Part shown: positions 6,857 to 16,428 of the stretch, piece after piece
Layout of the letters: every line of letters starts with the position of its first letter
Numbering within the stretch: the stretch's first letter is position 1
Program-made: the position numbers and the translations under genes
Notes under the pieces: model-generated
What the model was told of the DNA's origin: nothing
Database searches by the model: none
Seen by the model: the letters and a program-made list of their open reading frames with translations, nothing else
Assembly: GCA_009778255.1 (NCBI GenBank)
Contig: WRKD01000196.1
Span: 1-17,093, forward strand
Reading direction: 5' to 3'
DNA length: 17,093 nucleotides
From: Bacillota bacterium
GTDB taxonomy: Bacteria; Bacillota; Dehalobacteriia; UBA4068

Positions 6857-9800
6857 TGTATTTTGCTGCCATTGGTTGTTTTTTCTATACGCACTTGTTT
6901 ATCTATCCACTCGCTTAGTTCCGCTACATGAGAAATTATACCTATTATTCTTTCCGAACCCGCCATTTCCGCCAGAGTTTTTACAGCCAGTTCTAAAACC
7001 TCGGTATCCAGAGTGCCAAAACCCTCGTCAATAAACATTGCCGGAAGGCGAATACCACCTGCATTTTGCTGAACAATATCGGATAATCCCAGCGCTAAGG
7101 AAAGCGATGCCATAAAAGATTCCCCGCCCGACAAAGAATTTGCAGAACGCGTTTTGCCTGTAAAAATATCCATAACAGCCAGTTCCAAACCCGAACGTTT
7201 GCGTCCGTCTTCGCTGACACTTTTACGCAACAGCGTATAGCGGCCTTGGCTCATCAATTTAAGACGCATATTGGCGGCATGTATAACCCGCTCAAAATAG
7301 GCCATTTGCGTATATGTTTCGAAATCTAATTTACCATTAGCAGTGTCTGCTAATTGTTTAACAGCCGCATATTTTTTCTCGGTTTTTTCATAATTAAGTG
7401 CGGCGCTTTTAAGCTCTTTATACGCGCTTTCTATTTTGCTAATATGGCTATAGATTTCATCGCGCCGCTCATTCAAAGCCTTGGCAAGTGCATTGACTGT
7501 ATCGCTCTTATGCCTAAGCTTCAATAAATCTGGCTGTTCTACATTGTCTGTTTCCCTATATAGACGGCTAATATCTCGCGCCAGTTGCTCACCGTTTTTT
7601 TCATACTCGGCTACTTGTTTACTAAACTTAGTAATTTCTTCCTTACTCATAAGCGCTGCCCGGTATTCAGATTCATTATTAAAGCCATTTTCCACTAATA
7701 CAGCATTAAAAGACTGCCCAGATTCTTCACTTTGTTTATGCATCTTTTGTTCATATAGCGCGCGTTCTTCAGCCAAGGTTTGCGCTTTAGCCGCCGCTTT
7801 ATCGGCGGCAGTTTTCCTATTAAGAGAAAACTCGCATTTGGCGGTAAGTTCATCAAGCTCTTTTTTTTGCGAATTCTTTTGCACAGTTAATTTATTTACA
7901 GCAGATTGTGTTTTAGCTAGTAATTCTGCTATTAAAACTGGCGAGCTTTCCCATGCTGTTTGGGGAAAAAACACTAAACAGTCGTCTAAGAAACGTTTTT
8001 TCAATGTATCTATCTCACTTTGCCAAGCAAGATTTTGCAAAGAAAGTTCATCTTGTTTTTTTAGGGCTTGTTCTAATTCATTTTTAAGCTCTACCAGGCA
8101 TTTTTCAGCGAATAGCTTTTTTTCCATAAGCTCTGCTTTGGTTTTACGCGCCGCTTGGCCAAGGCTCGGCAGTAAAACATAGGCGTTTTCAATAGTTGTG
8201 TTTTTCAAAACAATTTCCGCATCAGCCAAAAATCGTTTGGCCATTGTTTCGCTTTCTGCCTGTAGAGCGCCACATTTTGTAGCTTTATTTTCTCGTTTTA
8301 TCTGTATTTTCTCTTTGGCTTCCCGTGCAGTTTTTAGTTTTATTTCACTAACCTCGGTATCGGTTATTTTAGCTAAAGCGGGATGATAAGTGGAACCACA
8401 AACAGGGCAAGCTGCGTCTTCACTTAAACTGGCAGCCATGATTCCTGCCTGATTAAGCAAAAAAGCTTCATCCAATTCCCTATATTGCTTATCGGCTTTA
8501 TTATAGGTAAAATCAAGCGCTTTGAATTCCTCTTGCATTTTTTGCAGCTCGCCTTGTTTAGCTGTTATTATATTCAATTCATCCAGTAATACCTCTATTT
8601 TAGCAAGCTTTGTAGTTTCTGCGGCTAGGCTTTCCGTAACTTTATCTAGCTCGCTTTGCTTTTCGCTTGCCGGTGGCATAGCAGCAAGGGCAGTACGCAC
8701 TAAGGCTAATTCTTCTTGAGCTTTGCTCAGTTCATTTTGCTTTGTAATAATTATAGCGCAATTTGTATGCAGAGTTTTTAGCGCTTTGAATTTTTCACCA
8801 GCTATTTCCCACTCCTTTACTAGCGCACTAAATGTTTCCTGCGCTATAGCCAGCGGGGGCAACTCTTCCACAGCTTTTTGTGCTTTTGCCAGCTCATTTT
8901 GGGCATCACTTTCCTGTGTTTTTGCTTTCATTAAACTAGTTAAAGCCTCGCTATGGTTCACCGTAGCTTTATGTACTTCATCGGCTAAAGGTTTTACTTT
9001 ATATAAAGCTGTTTCCCCACGCCCCATACTCGTTTTTAGCCTTTGTATCTCCTCTGCTTGCGCTTCATGGGCAATTAAATCAAGCTTTGCTTTTTTTAAG
9101 CTAACAAACTTTTGATTCAGTTCTTCCGCCAGGGCTAAAGAAGCAGCCAGGTTTTGTTTTTTGGCGTCATATATAGAAAGCTGCTCATCCGCTGCTATAA
9201 GTTCGCTTCGACCAGCTCTTATTTGTTCTTCCCATTCCTTAAACTGCTCTGCACGCTTATATACATCAACCCCATAACGGTCAAAATCGTGAACAATAAG
9301 GGCGCGCTGATCACTTTCCGCTTTAGCTAAAGCCTTTAGCCGCTCTTGAAACTGTTTTAAAGCTTCCGTACCAAAAATCCGGCGCATGATCTTCAGCCTT
9401 TCCTCTGTGCCGCTTTGCAGAAAACGCAAAAAATCGTTTTGCGCTATCATAACTATCTGTGCAAATTGATCGCGATCTAAACCCACCACCTCGGCTATTT
9501 TTGCCTTAACATTGCGCTCCCCACTCATTGTAGTACCATCTGCTAAAGTTAGCTCTACCTCCTGCCCGCTTTTCTTTATAGCACGTTTTATATGATATAG
9601 GCCCATAGCCGATGAAAAATCGAGCTCCACATAAGTTTTAACTTTATCTGCGGCAAAGTCGCTACGCAACATGGTGTACTCATCGCGCCCTATTCCGCTC
9701 GCTTTACCAAATAAAGCAAAAGATATCGCGTCGAATATCGTTGTTTTACCCGCACCTGTTTCACCAGTAATGAGGTATAGCCCGCTGGTTCCCAATTGAG

Positions 9801-9867
9801 TGAAATCTAGAGTTTGCACATCGGCGTAAGAACTAAAAGCGCTCATAGTCAATTTCAACGGCCTCAT
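6814..9867 (-). CDS. sbcC: Exonuclease SbcC (Rad50-like SMC ATPase)
   Basis: SbcC is the ATPase partner of the SbcD nuclease. The complex opens hairpins and processes blocked double-strand ends. The 1017-residue protein has the N-terminal Walker A GETGAGKTT (35-43), a QNDFLRFL region (143-150), two long charged coiled-coil arms around the zinc hook CPVC (487-490), and near the C-terminus the signature LSGGESFMASL, Walker B MFIDEGFGTLD and the ISHV switch histidine. Length and order are normal for the family. The ATG overlaps the sbcD stop as ATGA (9864-9867). The conserved part ends near KTTNGSKIHL; the following ~12 residues, RAPRFTPNCQIN, are encoded by the adjacent inverted repeat and look like an added tail. 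Confidence 0.95.
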   Translation of the reverse strand: MRPLKLTMSAFSSYADVQTLDFTQLGTSGLYLITGETGAGKTTIFDAISFALFGKASGIGRDEYTMLRSDFAADKVKTYVELDFSSAMGLYHIKRAIKKSGQEVELTLADGTTMSGERNVKAKIAEVVGLDRDQFAQIVMIAQNDFLRFLQSGTEERLKIMRRIFGTEALKQFQERLKALAKAESDQRALIVHDFDRYGVDVYKRAEQFKEWEEQIRAGRSELIAADEQLSIYDAKKQNLAASLALAEELNQKFVSLKKAKLDLIAHEAQAEEIQRLKTSMGRGETALYKVKPLADEVHKATVNHSEALTSLMKAKTQESDAQNELAKAQKAVEELPPLAIAQETFSALVKEWEIAGEKFKALKTLHTNCAIIITKQNELSKAQEELALVRTALAAMPPASEKQSELDKVTESLAAETTKLAKIEVLLDELNIITAKQGELQKMQEEFKALDFTYNKADKQYRELDEAFLLNQAGIMAASLSEDAACPVCGSTYHPALAKITDTEVSEIKLKTAREAKEKIQIKRENKATKCGALQAESETMAKRFLADAEIVLKNTTIENAYVLLPSLGQAARKTKAELMEKKLFAEKCLVELKNELEQALKKQDELSLQNLAWQSEIDTLKKRFLDDCLVFFPQTAWESSPVLIAELLAKTQSAVNKLTVQKNSQKKELDELTAKCEFSLNRKTAADKAAAKAQTLAEERALYEQKMHKQSEESGQSFNAVLVENGFNNESEYRAALMSKEEITKFSKQVAEYEKNGEQLARDISRLYRETDNVEQPDLLKLRHKSDTVNALAKALNERRDEIYSHISKIESAYKELKSAALNYEKTEKKYAAVKQLADTANGKLDFETYTQMAYFERVIHAANMRLKLMSQGRYTLLRKSVSEDGRKRSGLELAVMDIFTGKTRSANSLSGGESFMASLSLALGLSDIVQQNAGGIRLPAMFIDEGFGTLDTEVLELAVKTLAEMAGSERIIGIISHVAELSEWIDKQVRIEKTTNGSKIHLRAPRFTPNCQIN

Positions 9868-11012
9868 AACATACCCTCCATACTTAAAAGCTCGCGAATA
9901 ATTTCAGCTTGTTCCTCATTCATGGCACAGCCTTGTACATCTAAAAAAAATTCGCCAAACAAATCGTAGCAGGATAATTTTTCTATATTCTCGGCTTCTG
10001 TGCTAATCGAATCTAAATCTATAGCGGATCGGGAATTTTCAAAACTCAAACTCATAATATGCGGATACATGCTGCTTAATTTACCCAGAGGATCGATTAT
10101 TTCTTCCTCGTCGGTCAAGATCACACGCAGATAATCTTCATTATACGCCTGGTCGGCTGATTCCTCGTTTATCAGCTTATTAAACTCTCCTCTTATCTCG
10201 CGCATATCATGTATGGGGATCAAAGGCAGCGCATTTACTGTAAAATCTCCCTTATCTTTCAGTTCCACCAGGTAAATAGATTTTTCCTGCCGCCATTCCG
10301 AAAATGAATACTTAAGCGGCGAACCGGCATAGCGTATATACTCTTTCCCCACGCTTTGCCTGCCATGCAAATGCCCCAGCGCCACATAATCAAAATCCTC
10401 AATCAGTTCTACGGATACGGCATCCAAGCCACCCACCTGGTTCAATTCCGATTCGCTGCGTAAAGGTAGTAAGCCGGCTTTGCTATAAAACTGATGAGAA
10501 ACCAGCACATTTCGGCCACTATAATCGATATTTGCTTTGTGCAAGGCAGCCTCCAGAGCATCGCTATAGCTTTCTATTTCATTACCCTCCCCCAAAGAGC
10601 GTACTGTAAAGGGTTTAATAAAAGGCAGTAGAAAAAAATTGACTTGCCCATAATCATCATCGAGCACTATTTTATCTATTACACCATTGTAAGCTCCGCA
10701 TATATACAAGCTTTTCTCAGCCAGCAAGCGGCTGGCATAATTCAAACGCTCCGGTGAATCATGGTTGCCGGATACCAGCAAGACCACAACATTCTGCTGC
10801 GCAAGTTCCGTAAGAAAATCATCGAATAAGCGCACAGCCTCCACACTCGGCAAAGCGCGGTCATAAACATCGCCCGCGATTATCACAGCCTGGGGACATT
10901 CACTGCCTATATAGCCTATTATCTGCTTAAAAACATATTTTTGTTCTTCTATCATAGAAAAGCCATTAACATTTTTGCCAATATGCAAATCTGCTAAATG
11001 CAAAAACTTCAT
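9864..11012 (-). CDS. sbcD: Exonuclease SbcD (Mre11-like nuclease)
   Basis: SbcD is the Mn-dependent metallophosphoesterase nuclease that works with SbcC on hairpins and blocked DNA ends. The 382-residue protein shows the phosphodiesterase motifs in order: DLHIG (8-12), GDVYDRALPS (from about 47), GNHDSPERL (about 80-90), SHQFYSK and GHLHGRQ (about 207-213). These supply the expected metal-binding Asp, His and Asn residues. The C-terminal third is the less conserved capping and SbcC-binding part. The ATG at 11010-11012 follows GGGGAG by about ten bases. It begins 48 bases after the mutS stop and ends in an ATGA overlap with sbcC, matching obligate co-expression of the complex. Confidence 0.95.
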   Translation of the reverse strand: MKFLHLADLHIGKNVNGFSMIEEQKYVFKQIIGYIGSECPQAVIIAGDVYDRALPSVEAVRLFDDFLTELAQQNVVVLLVSGNHDSPERLNYASRLLAEKSLYICGAYNGVIDKIVLDDDYGQVNFFLLPFIKPFTVRSLGEGNEIESYSDALEAALHKANIDYSGRNVLVSHQFYSKAGLLPLRSESELNQVGGLDAVSVELIEDFDYVALGHLHGRQSVGKEYIRYAGSPLKYSFSEWRQEKSIYLVELKDKGDFTVNALPLIPIHDMREIRGEFNKLINEESADQAYNEDYLRVILTDEEEIIDPLGKLSSMYPHIMSLSFENSRSAIDLDSISTEAENIEKLSCYDLFGEFFLDVQGCAMNEEQAEIIRELLSMEGML

Positions 11013-11060
11013 ATATAAACATCTCCCCGTTTCATGAACTTTATCTGTTTTGCAGCATTC

Positions 11061-13688
11061 TCATTCCAGTAATATTTTCTGCCATTCATCTATTTTAGCC
11101 AGAGCCTGTAAAGGCGTTATTTGGCTGCTTTCCAGTTCAGAAAGTTCCTTTAGTATTCGTTCTTCTTGTGGGTTATGAGCCGGGGCTAAAATATCGGCAA
11201 AAGTTATTTGTTCTCCTCGTTCCATTTTAGCCTGTAAATGTTTTTCCGCCTCCAACTCGCGTAAAATTTCCCGCGCCCGCATCAGCAGTATTTGAGGTAA
11301 ACCAGCTAAAGCCGCCACTTGAATGCCATAACTTTTATCGGCGGCGCCCGGCATAATACGGCGTAAAAATTTCACTTTACCTTCTTTTTCCCGTACAGCG
11401 ATACAGTAATTCTTAATTAAGGGAAAGTTTTCCGTAAGAGCCGTTAATTCATGATAATGGGTGGCAAAGAGGGTTTTGGCGGCCAGCTGCGGACGCATGA
11501 TATGCTCGGCTACCGCCCAGGCTATGGAGAGGCCATCGAAGGTACTGGTACCGCGTCCTATCTCATCCAAAATTATTAGGCTTGCCGAAGTGGCATGACG
11601 CAGGATATTGGAGGTTTCCATCATCTCTACCATAAAGGTGCTTTGCCCGGCAGTTAAATCGTCGCTTAAGCCCACACGGGTGAAAATACGATCTATTTTT
11701 CCTATGCTGGCAAAAGTAGCCGGTACATAGCTGCCGCAGCGCGCCAAAAGCACGATCAATGCTACTTGCCGCATATAGGTAGATTTTCCGGCCATATTTG
11801 GCCCGGTGATCAGCATCATTTGCCGAGTTTCACAATCTAACATGGTATCATTTGGCACATAGTTTTCCCGGCCCAAACTAAGCTCCACTACAGGATGCCT
11901 TCCTTCATGTATCTCTATACGGGAACTATCGTTAACAACCGGCTTACAATAATCGTTTTCCCTAGCTATTAAAGCCAAGCTTTGTAAGGCGTCTACATGT
12001 GCCAGCACCTCAGCGGTACGTTGAATGCGGGCAGCGGCGGCGGCTGTATATTCCCTCAGCTCGGTAAAAAGCTGATATTCCAAAGCTAATAAACGCTCTC
12101 CCGCACCAAGAATGCGCGCCTCTTCTTCCTTTAGCGCTTCTGTGATATAGCGCTCGCCATTGGCAATTGTTTGTTTACGTATATAGTTTTCCGGAACCTG
12201 ATTGATATAGGATTTAGAAACTTCTATAAAATAACCGAATACTTTATTATAACCAACTTTTAAAGTGCGGATACCGGTGCGTTCTTTTTCTTGGGCCTCT
12301 AATTTTAGCAGCCTTTCCTTACCATGAGCTAAAATATCACGCAGCTCGTCTACCTCCACATTAAAGCCGGGAAGAATGAAATTGCCGTCTTTTGGCGAAA
12401 CAGGTAAATCCTCTTCTTTAAGCACGTCTGCAATGCGATTTGTCACATCTTCCAGCAATTCCAGCTCATCTAGGAAAGCACGGAAAAGTGGCTTTTGCAA
12501 ACGGGAAAGAGCGGCAAAGAATTCCGGCAGCAGCCTAAGCGTATGCTGTAAGGCGGATATCTCCCGTGGGCCGGCACTGCCATAGCAAATACGGCTGATC
12601 AATCTGGGTAAATCATACATATCCTTTAAGAGCGCGCGAATATCATCTGCTATGGCAGATTCCACAATAAATTCCTCTACCGCATCCAGCCTTTCTTGAA
12701 TATATTCAGTATTAAGCAAAGGCTTTTCCAGCCATTGCGCCAACTGTCGCCCGCCCATAGCACTCAAAGTTTTATCCAGAACAGCCAATAATGAGCCCTG
12801 CCGTTTGCCCCCGCGCAGGGTGGATGTAAGCTCTAAATTACGGCGGGTCACCGCGTCTAAATACAAGTATTCCTCCGTGGCGTAGAAACGTATATCATCG
12901 ATATAGCTTAAAGAACGCTTTTGCGTAGAACGTAAAAAATCCAAAATATAGGCGGCTGCCAGCTGAGCCAAAATATGATCTTTAAGCCCCAAAGCTTCCG
13001 GAGAAACAACGGCAAAATGGATAACCAGCAGTTCAGCGGCATTATTTTGTACAAATTTATCGTCGTAAACATGGCTGATGCTGCCCACAATTCTTTCACT
13101 TAGTTGTTTGCGAAAAAACTCTTCTTCAAACATTTCATCCGGAAGCAGCAGTTCCGCCGGTTGTATGCGTGCTAATTCGTCCGCCAGTTTATTCCACACA
13201 TCGCTTTCGCCGATTTCTGTAACCCAAAAATCGCCGCTGGAAATATCCACATAGGCCAGGCCAAACATTAAACGACTGTTCTTGTCATAAGCAAAAGCCA
13301 ATGCTGCCAGATAATTGTGACTTTTTTCTACAAGCATATTGTTCTCCAGAACCGTACCGGGGGTTATTACGCGAATAACATCTCGCTTAACTATACCCTT
13401 GGCCGCCTTGGCATCTTCCAATTGCTCGCAAATTGCCACCTTATAGCCCTTGGCTATTAATCTGTGTACATAAACGTCTACGGCGTGATGAGGAACGCCG
13501 CACATAGGCGCGCGCTGCCCGCCGCCGCTATCTCGCGCGGTTAACACAATAGAAAGCTCGGAAGAGGCGGTAACGGCGTCCTCATAAAACATCTCATAAA
13601 AATCGCCTAAACGAAAAAAGAGCAAACAATCCCTATATTGCTCTTTTAATTCTTGATATTGACGCAGCATAGGTGTTACAATAGTCAA
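11061..13688 (-). CDS. mutS: DNA mismatch repair protein MutS
   Basis: MutS recognises mispairs and small loops and starts mismatch repair. The 875-residue protein is full length. It has TPMLRQYQELK near the N-terminus, the mismatch-reading Phe-X-Glu in GDFYEMF (F30, E32), the connector and lever domains, and the C-terminal ATPase: Walker A GPNMAGKST (629-637), STFMVEMMET (683-692), Walker B LIILDEIGRGTSTFDG (704-719) and the histidine loop FATHYHELT. The start is TTG at 13686-13688, overlapping the minC stop as TTGA with GGAG eight bases upstream. The later ATG (13668-13670) would cut off the conserved TP before M. No mutL is seen next to it. Confidence 0.95.
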   Translation of the reverse strand: MTIVTPMLRQYQELKEQYRDCLLFFRLGDFYEMFYEDAVTASSELSIVLTARDSGGGQRAPMCGVPHHAVDVYVHRLIAKGYKVAICEQLEDAKAAKGIVKRDVIRVITPGTVLENNMLVEKSHNYLAALAFAYDKNSRLMFGLAYVDISSGDFWVTEIGESDVWNKLADELARIQPAELLLPDEMFEEEFFRKQLSERIVGSISHVYDDKFVQNNAAELLVIHFAVVSPEALGLKDHILAQLAAAYILDFLRSTQKRSLSYIDDIRFYATEEYLYLDAVTRRNLELTSTLRGGKRQGSLLAVLDKTLSAMGGRQLAQWLEKPLLNTEYIQERLDAVEEFIVESAIADDIRALLKDMYDLPRLISRICYGSAGPREISALQHTLRLLPEFFAALSRLQKPLFRAFLDELELLEDVTNRIADVLKEEDLPVSPKDGNFILPGFNVEVDELRDILAHGKERLLKLEAQEKERTGIRTLKVGYNKVFGYFIEVSKSYINQVPENYIRKQTIANGERYITEALKEEEARILGAGERLLALEYQLFTELREYTAAAAARIQRTAEVLAHVDALQSLALIARENDYCKPVVNDSSRIEIHEGRHPVVELSLGRENYVPNDTMLDCETRQMMLITGPNMAGKSTYMRQVALIVLLARCGSYVPATFASIGKIDRIFTRVGLSDDLTAGQSTFMVEMMETSNILRHATSASLIILDEIGRGTSTFDGLSIAWAVAEHIMRPQLAAKTLFATHYHELTALTENFPLIKNYCIAVREKEGKVKFLRRIMPGAADKSYGIQVAALAGLPQILLMRAREILRELEAEKHLQAKMERGEQITFADILAPAHNPQEERILKELSELESSQITPLQALAKIDEWQKILLE

Positions 13689-14356
13689 GGGTTTACTCCT
13701 TTATACTCTTTATAAACTTCCGCCTCGGTGTTAAAGTACTGTGGATGATAATCTGTTATAATGATATTAGAATCTTTTAAAGTAGCCATCTTAAGCGGCG
13801 AATTCCCCACATCATCCGGCAGTGTTGCCACATGTTCGGCTATGCGTAGCTGCTGCGCTGCCATGGAGTAGGCCACAATAAAAGTATTCTTATCGCCTTC
13901 CGCCCCGGCATGTAATAATCCGCGGCAACACCCCATTATTAAAATACTGCCGCTGGCCACAATTTCTCCGCCCGGATTTACGTCGCCCATGATCACGGCA
14001 TTACCGCGAATATTTAATCTCTGCCCACTGCGCACACCGCGCATAATCATTACACTGTCGCCGCCAAAAGCCTGAAAAGTCAGATCTTCATTGTTTTCTT
14101 TACGCTCTTTTTGTGCCTCTAGGCTAATTTTATGCATATGATATTTTCCAATGATGCTTTCTAACATAACTAAATCATGTTGTGAAAAAGAGTTTTCATC
14201 ATATATGCTATATTCGGCGTTGGTAAAAAAATCGCCGCTTATCATCAATCTCTCTTCAAGGGCAGCGCATATTTCTGCAAAAGAAGCTTCTTCCATATTA
14301 AAAGAAAAGATCAAGCCGAATTTTGTTCCCTTTATATTGACTAAGCTTTTACTCAT
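13685..14356 (-). CDS. minC: Septum site-determining protein MinC
   Basis: MinC inhibits FtsZ assembly away from mid-cell, recruited by MinD. The 223-residue protein has a weakly conserved N-terminal domain (about 1-95) and a clear C-terminal beta-helix domain (about 100-210). The latter carries RGVRSGQ (106-112), NAVIMGDVNPGGEIVASGSI (119-138), GLLHAGAEGD (146-155) and QQLRIAEHV (168-176), the usual MinD-binding and dimer region. The ATG at 14354-14356 has GGAGG six bases upstream. It heads the minC-mutS-sbcD-sbcC cluster and overlaps mutS by four bases. No minD or minE is adjacent, which is unusual; these may lie elsewhere, or the protein may have another role. Confidence 0.85.
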   Translation of the reverse strand: MSKSLVNIKGTKFGLIFSFNMEEASFAEICAALEERLMISGDFFTNAEYSIYDENSFSQHDLVMLESIIGKYHMHKISLEAQKERKENNEDLTFQAFGGDSVMIMRGVRSGQRLNIRGNAVIMGDVNPGGEIVASGSILIMGCCRGLLHAGAEGDKNTFIVAYSMAAQQLRIAEHVATLPDDVGNSPLKMATLKDSNIIITDYHPQYFNTEAEVYKEYKGVNP

Positions 14357-14447
14357 AATTATCCTCCTAAGCTCAAACTACTTTTACAGCTATTTTCGGC
14401 AATAAACGTATTATTTCCTGCTAAAAAATAATGGAAAGTGAGCAAGT

Positions 14448-15179
14448 GTGTATATGCGTTATGGTTTCGACGAAATATTTAAGCGTTTTAAACAGGCTGT
14501 TACCGCCTACGATATGCTGGCAGACAATTCACCGGTAATGGTGGGGCTTTCCGGCGGAAAAGACAGTCTGACTTTACTTTATGCTTTAAAGCAGTATCAA
14601 CGTATTTCAAAATATAAATACCCTTTAGCAGCCGGGCATATATCTTTAGGCTTTGCGGGCGATACTATAAGTCTTATGCAAAAATTTTGTGAAGAACAAA
14701 AAATACCTTTTTTTTCCCGACGCACAGAAATCGGCGCAGTGGTTTTTGAATTACGTCAAGAAACCAACCCCTGTTCACTTTGTGCTAAAATGCGACGCGG
14801 CGCTTTCAATACCTTAGCCAAAGAACAAGGCTTTAATAAAGTGGCTTTGGCGCATCATCAAGACGATGCAGTAGAAACGCTGCTGCTTAATCTTTTTTTT
14901 GAAGGTAGAATCGCTTCTTTTAATCCTGTAACCTATCTCGATCGCATGGATATTACCGTGATACGCCCTTTAGTTTATGTACCGGAAGCGCAAATAAACT
15001 ATTTTGTACGCAAAGCTGCCCTACCTATTACAAACAGCAACTGCCCTCATAATTGTCTGGGCAAGCGCCAGGAAATGAAGCTTATACTAAAATCATTAAA
15101 TGAATTGGCCCCTCGAGGAAAAGACCGAGCCCTCAGGGCGCTTAAACGTTTGTATGGTTCAAAGTGGGATGGAATTTAG
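14448..15179 (+). CDS. TtcA-like tRNA thiolase (PP-loop ATPase)
   Basis: This is a PP-loop enzyme of the TtcA group, which thiolates cytidine 32 of tRNA using ATP and an iron-sulfur cluster. The 243-residue protein has the phosphate loop GLSGGKDSL (33-41), the Cys pair in NPCSLCAKMRRG (C109, C112), AHHQDDAVETLLLNLFF (135-151), and a third cysteine region SNCPHNC (C199, C203). These match the TtcA cluster ligands better than the related lysidine synthetase TilS, which lacks the CxxC pair. The ORF can start at GTG 14448 or ATG 14454; neither has a strong binding site (GGAAAG before the first). It is divergent from minC across 91 bases and converges on tgt. A TtcA-family paralogue with another target base is possible. 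Confidence 0.8.
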   Translation: MYMRYGFDEIFKRFKQAVTAYDMLADNSPVMVGLSGGKDSLTLLYALKQYQRISKYKYPLAAGHISLGFAGDTISLMQKFCEEQKIPFFSRRTEIGAVVFELRQETNPCSLCAKMRRGAFNTLAKEQGFNKVALAHHQDDAVETLLLNLFFEGRIASFNPVTYLDRMDITVIRPLVYVPEAQINYFVRKAALPITNSNCPHNCLGKRQEMKLILKSLNELAPRGKDRALRALKRLYGSKWDGI

Positions 15180-15220
15180 CATCTGGTAACTTGGATGGCG
15201 GGCTTAAGCCTACTTTGGTA

Positions 15221-16336
15221 TTATAAGCTGTATTTTAGCCAAAAATCTCGGCGAAACTCACTAAAACGCCCTTCTAAAATTGCTTGACGCATCATAACTA
15301 TCAACTGGCATAAATAATATAGATTATGTATAGTAGTAAGGCGTATACCCAACACCTCTCCTGCTTTTAACAAATGCCTAATATAAGCGCGAGAGAAATT
15401 GCGGCAGGCATAACAGCCGCAATCTTCCTGTATTGGTCGCCAATCCCGTGCAAATTCAGCATTACGTATAACCAGCTTGCCTTGGGGTATCATCACCGTA
15501 CCATTACGGGCTATTCGCGTTGGCAATACGCAATCGAACATATCTATACCACGCGCTACCCCTTCCACCAGGCAATCCGGCGAGCCTACCCCCATCAGGT
15601 AACGCGGTTTATGAACCGGTAATATCGTATGCAAATAATCAAGTATATCGTACATCATTTCTTTTGGTTCGCCCACAGAAAGCCCGCCTATACCATAACC
15701 GGAAAAATCTAAGGATATTATTTCTTGAGCGCTTTTATAACGTAATTCTTTATACATGCCGCCCTGTACAATACCAAACAGGCTCTGATAATCATGTTCA
15801 TGTGCATTTTTACAGCGAGCCGCCCAGCGATGAGTGCGTCCATCTGCCATAACCACCGCATCATACTCAGCCGGGTATGGCGAGCATTCGTCAAAACACA
15901 TAGCAATATCACCGCCCAAGGCAGCCTCTATCTCCATCACTTTTTCCGGCGTAAACATATGTTTGCTGCCGTCGATATGCGAACGAAACTCCACCCCTTG
16001 CTCTGCAACACGACGCAAACTGGCTAAGCTGAATACCTGAAAACCACCGCTGTCGGTAAGGATAGGGCCATTCCACCCCATAAAATCGTGCAAACCGCCT
16101 GGCCCCGCTTCGCTTATCACATCGTGACCGGGCCGTAAATATAGATGATAGGTATTCCCCAAAATAATGGTAGCGCCCACTTCCTTCAGTTCCTGAGGGG
16201 AAATGGTTTTTACAGAGGCGCAGGTACCCACAGGCATAAATACAGGAGTATCTACCTCCCCGTGAGGCGTATGCAATTTCCCCACCCGCGCGCCGCTGGC
16301 TTTATCCTCATATATTAAAGAAAAACTAACAGTCAT
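15221..16336 (-). CDS. tgt: Queuine/7-deazaguanine tRNA-ribosyltransferase
   Basis: Tgt replaces guanine 34 in tRNAs with GUN anticodons (Asp, Asn, His, Tyr) by the queuosine precursor preQ1. The 371-residue protein has normal length. It shows TDSGGFQVFSL with the catalytic aspartate (D95), the GIVQGGMY substrate loop (188-195), GGLSVGEP (217-224), GIDMFDCVLPTRIARNG with the nucleophilic aspartate (263-279), and the zinc site C306, C308, C311 and H337. The ATG at 16334-16336 follows AGGTG by four bases, a weak and close site. It ends 41 bases from the TtcA-like gene on the opposite strand. The neighbouring tRNA-Asp is one of its expected substrates. Confidence 0.96.
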   Translation of the reverse strand: MTVSFSLIYEDKASGARVGKLHTPHGEVDTPVFMPVGTCASVKTISPQELKEVGATIILGNTYHLYLRPGHDVISEAGPGGLHDFMGWNGPILTDSGGFQVFSLASLRRVAEQGVEFRSHIDGSKHMFTPEKVMEIEAALGGDIAMCFDECSPYPAEYDAVVMADGRTHRWAARCKNAHEHDYQSLFGIVQGGMYKELRYKSAQEIISLDFSGYGIGGLSVGEPKEMMYDILDYLHTILPVHKPRYLMGVGSPDCLVEGVARGIDMFDCVLPTRIARNGTVMIPQGKLVIRNAEFARDWRPIQEDCGCYACRNFSRAYIRHLLKAGEVLGIRLTTIHNLYYLCQLIVMMRQAILEGRFSEFRRDFWLKYSL

Positions 16337-16400
16337 AATGCACCTAAAGCAGCTTTCTCGATGTAGCGTTTAATTATTGATTGATCTTAAGCGTGATTCT

Positions 16401-16428
16401 GTCCTCTGTCCTCTGTCCTCTGTCCTCT
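16401..16428. repeat. Heptamer tandem repeat (GTCCTCT)x4
   Basis: Four exact copies of GTCCTCT follow a partial copy (TCT at 16398-16400). The repeat lies between the tgt promoter and start codon, so it is in the predicted tgt leader, where it reads (AGAGGAC)x4. Copy number of such repeats can vary by slippage. Confidence 0.9.

Noticed and set aside
7481..8182. A 233-codon open frame on the plus strand opposite sbcC
   Set aside because: It lies fully inside the sbcC coiled-coil region, is rich in Ser, Leu and Cys as expected of an antisense shadow, and has no recognisable motif.
14357..14447. Divergent promoters between minC and the TtcA-like gene
   Set aside because: Promoters are expected here, but I found no -35/-10 pair with good spacing on either strand, so I list none.
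15201..15210. Palindrome GGCTTAAGCC between the converging TtcA-like gene and tgt as a terminator
   Set aside because: It has no loop and no T-run on either side, so it does not look like an intrinsic terminator.
16398..16428. Short repeats as a CRISPR array
   Set aside because: The copies are contiguous 7-mers without spacers, and no cas gene is present.
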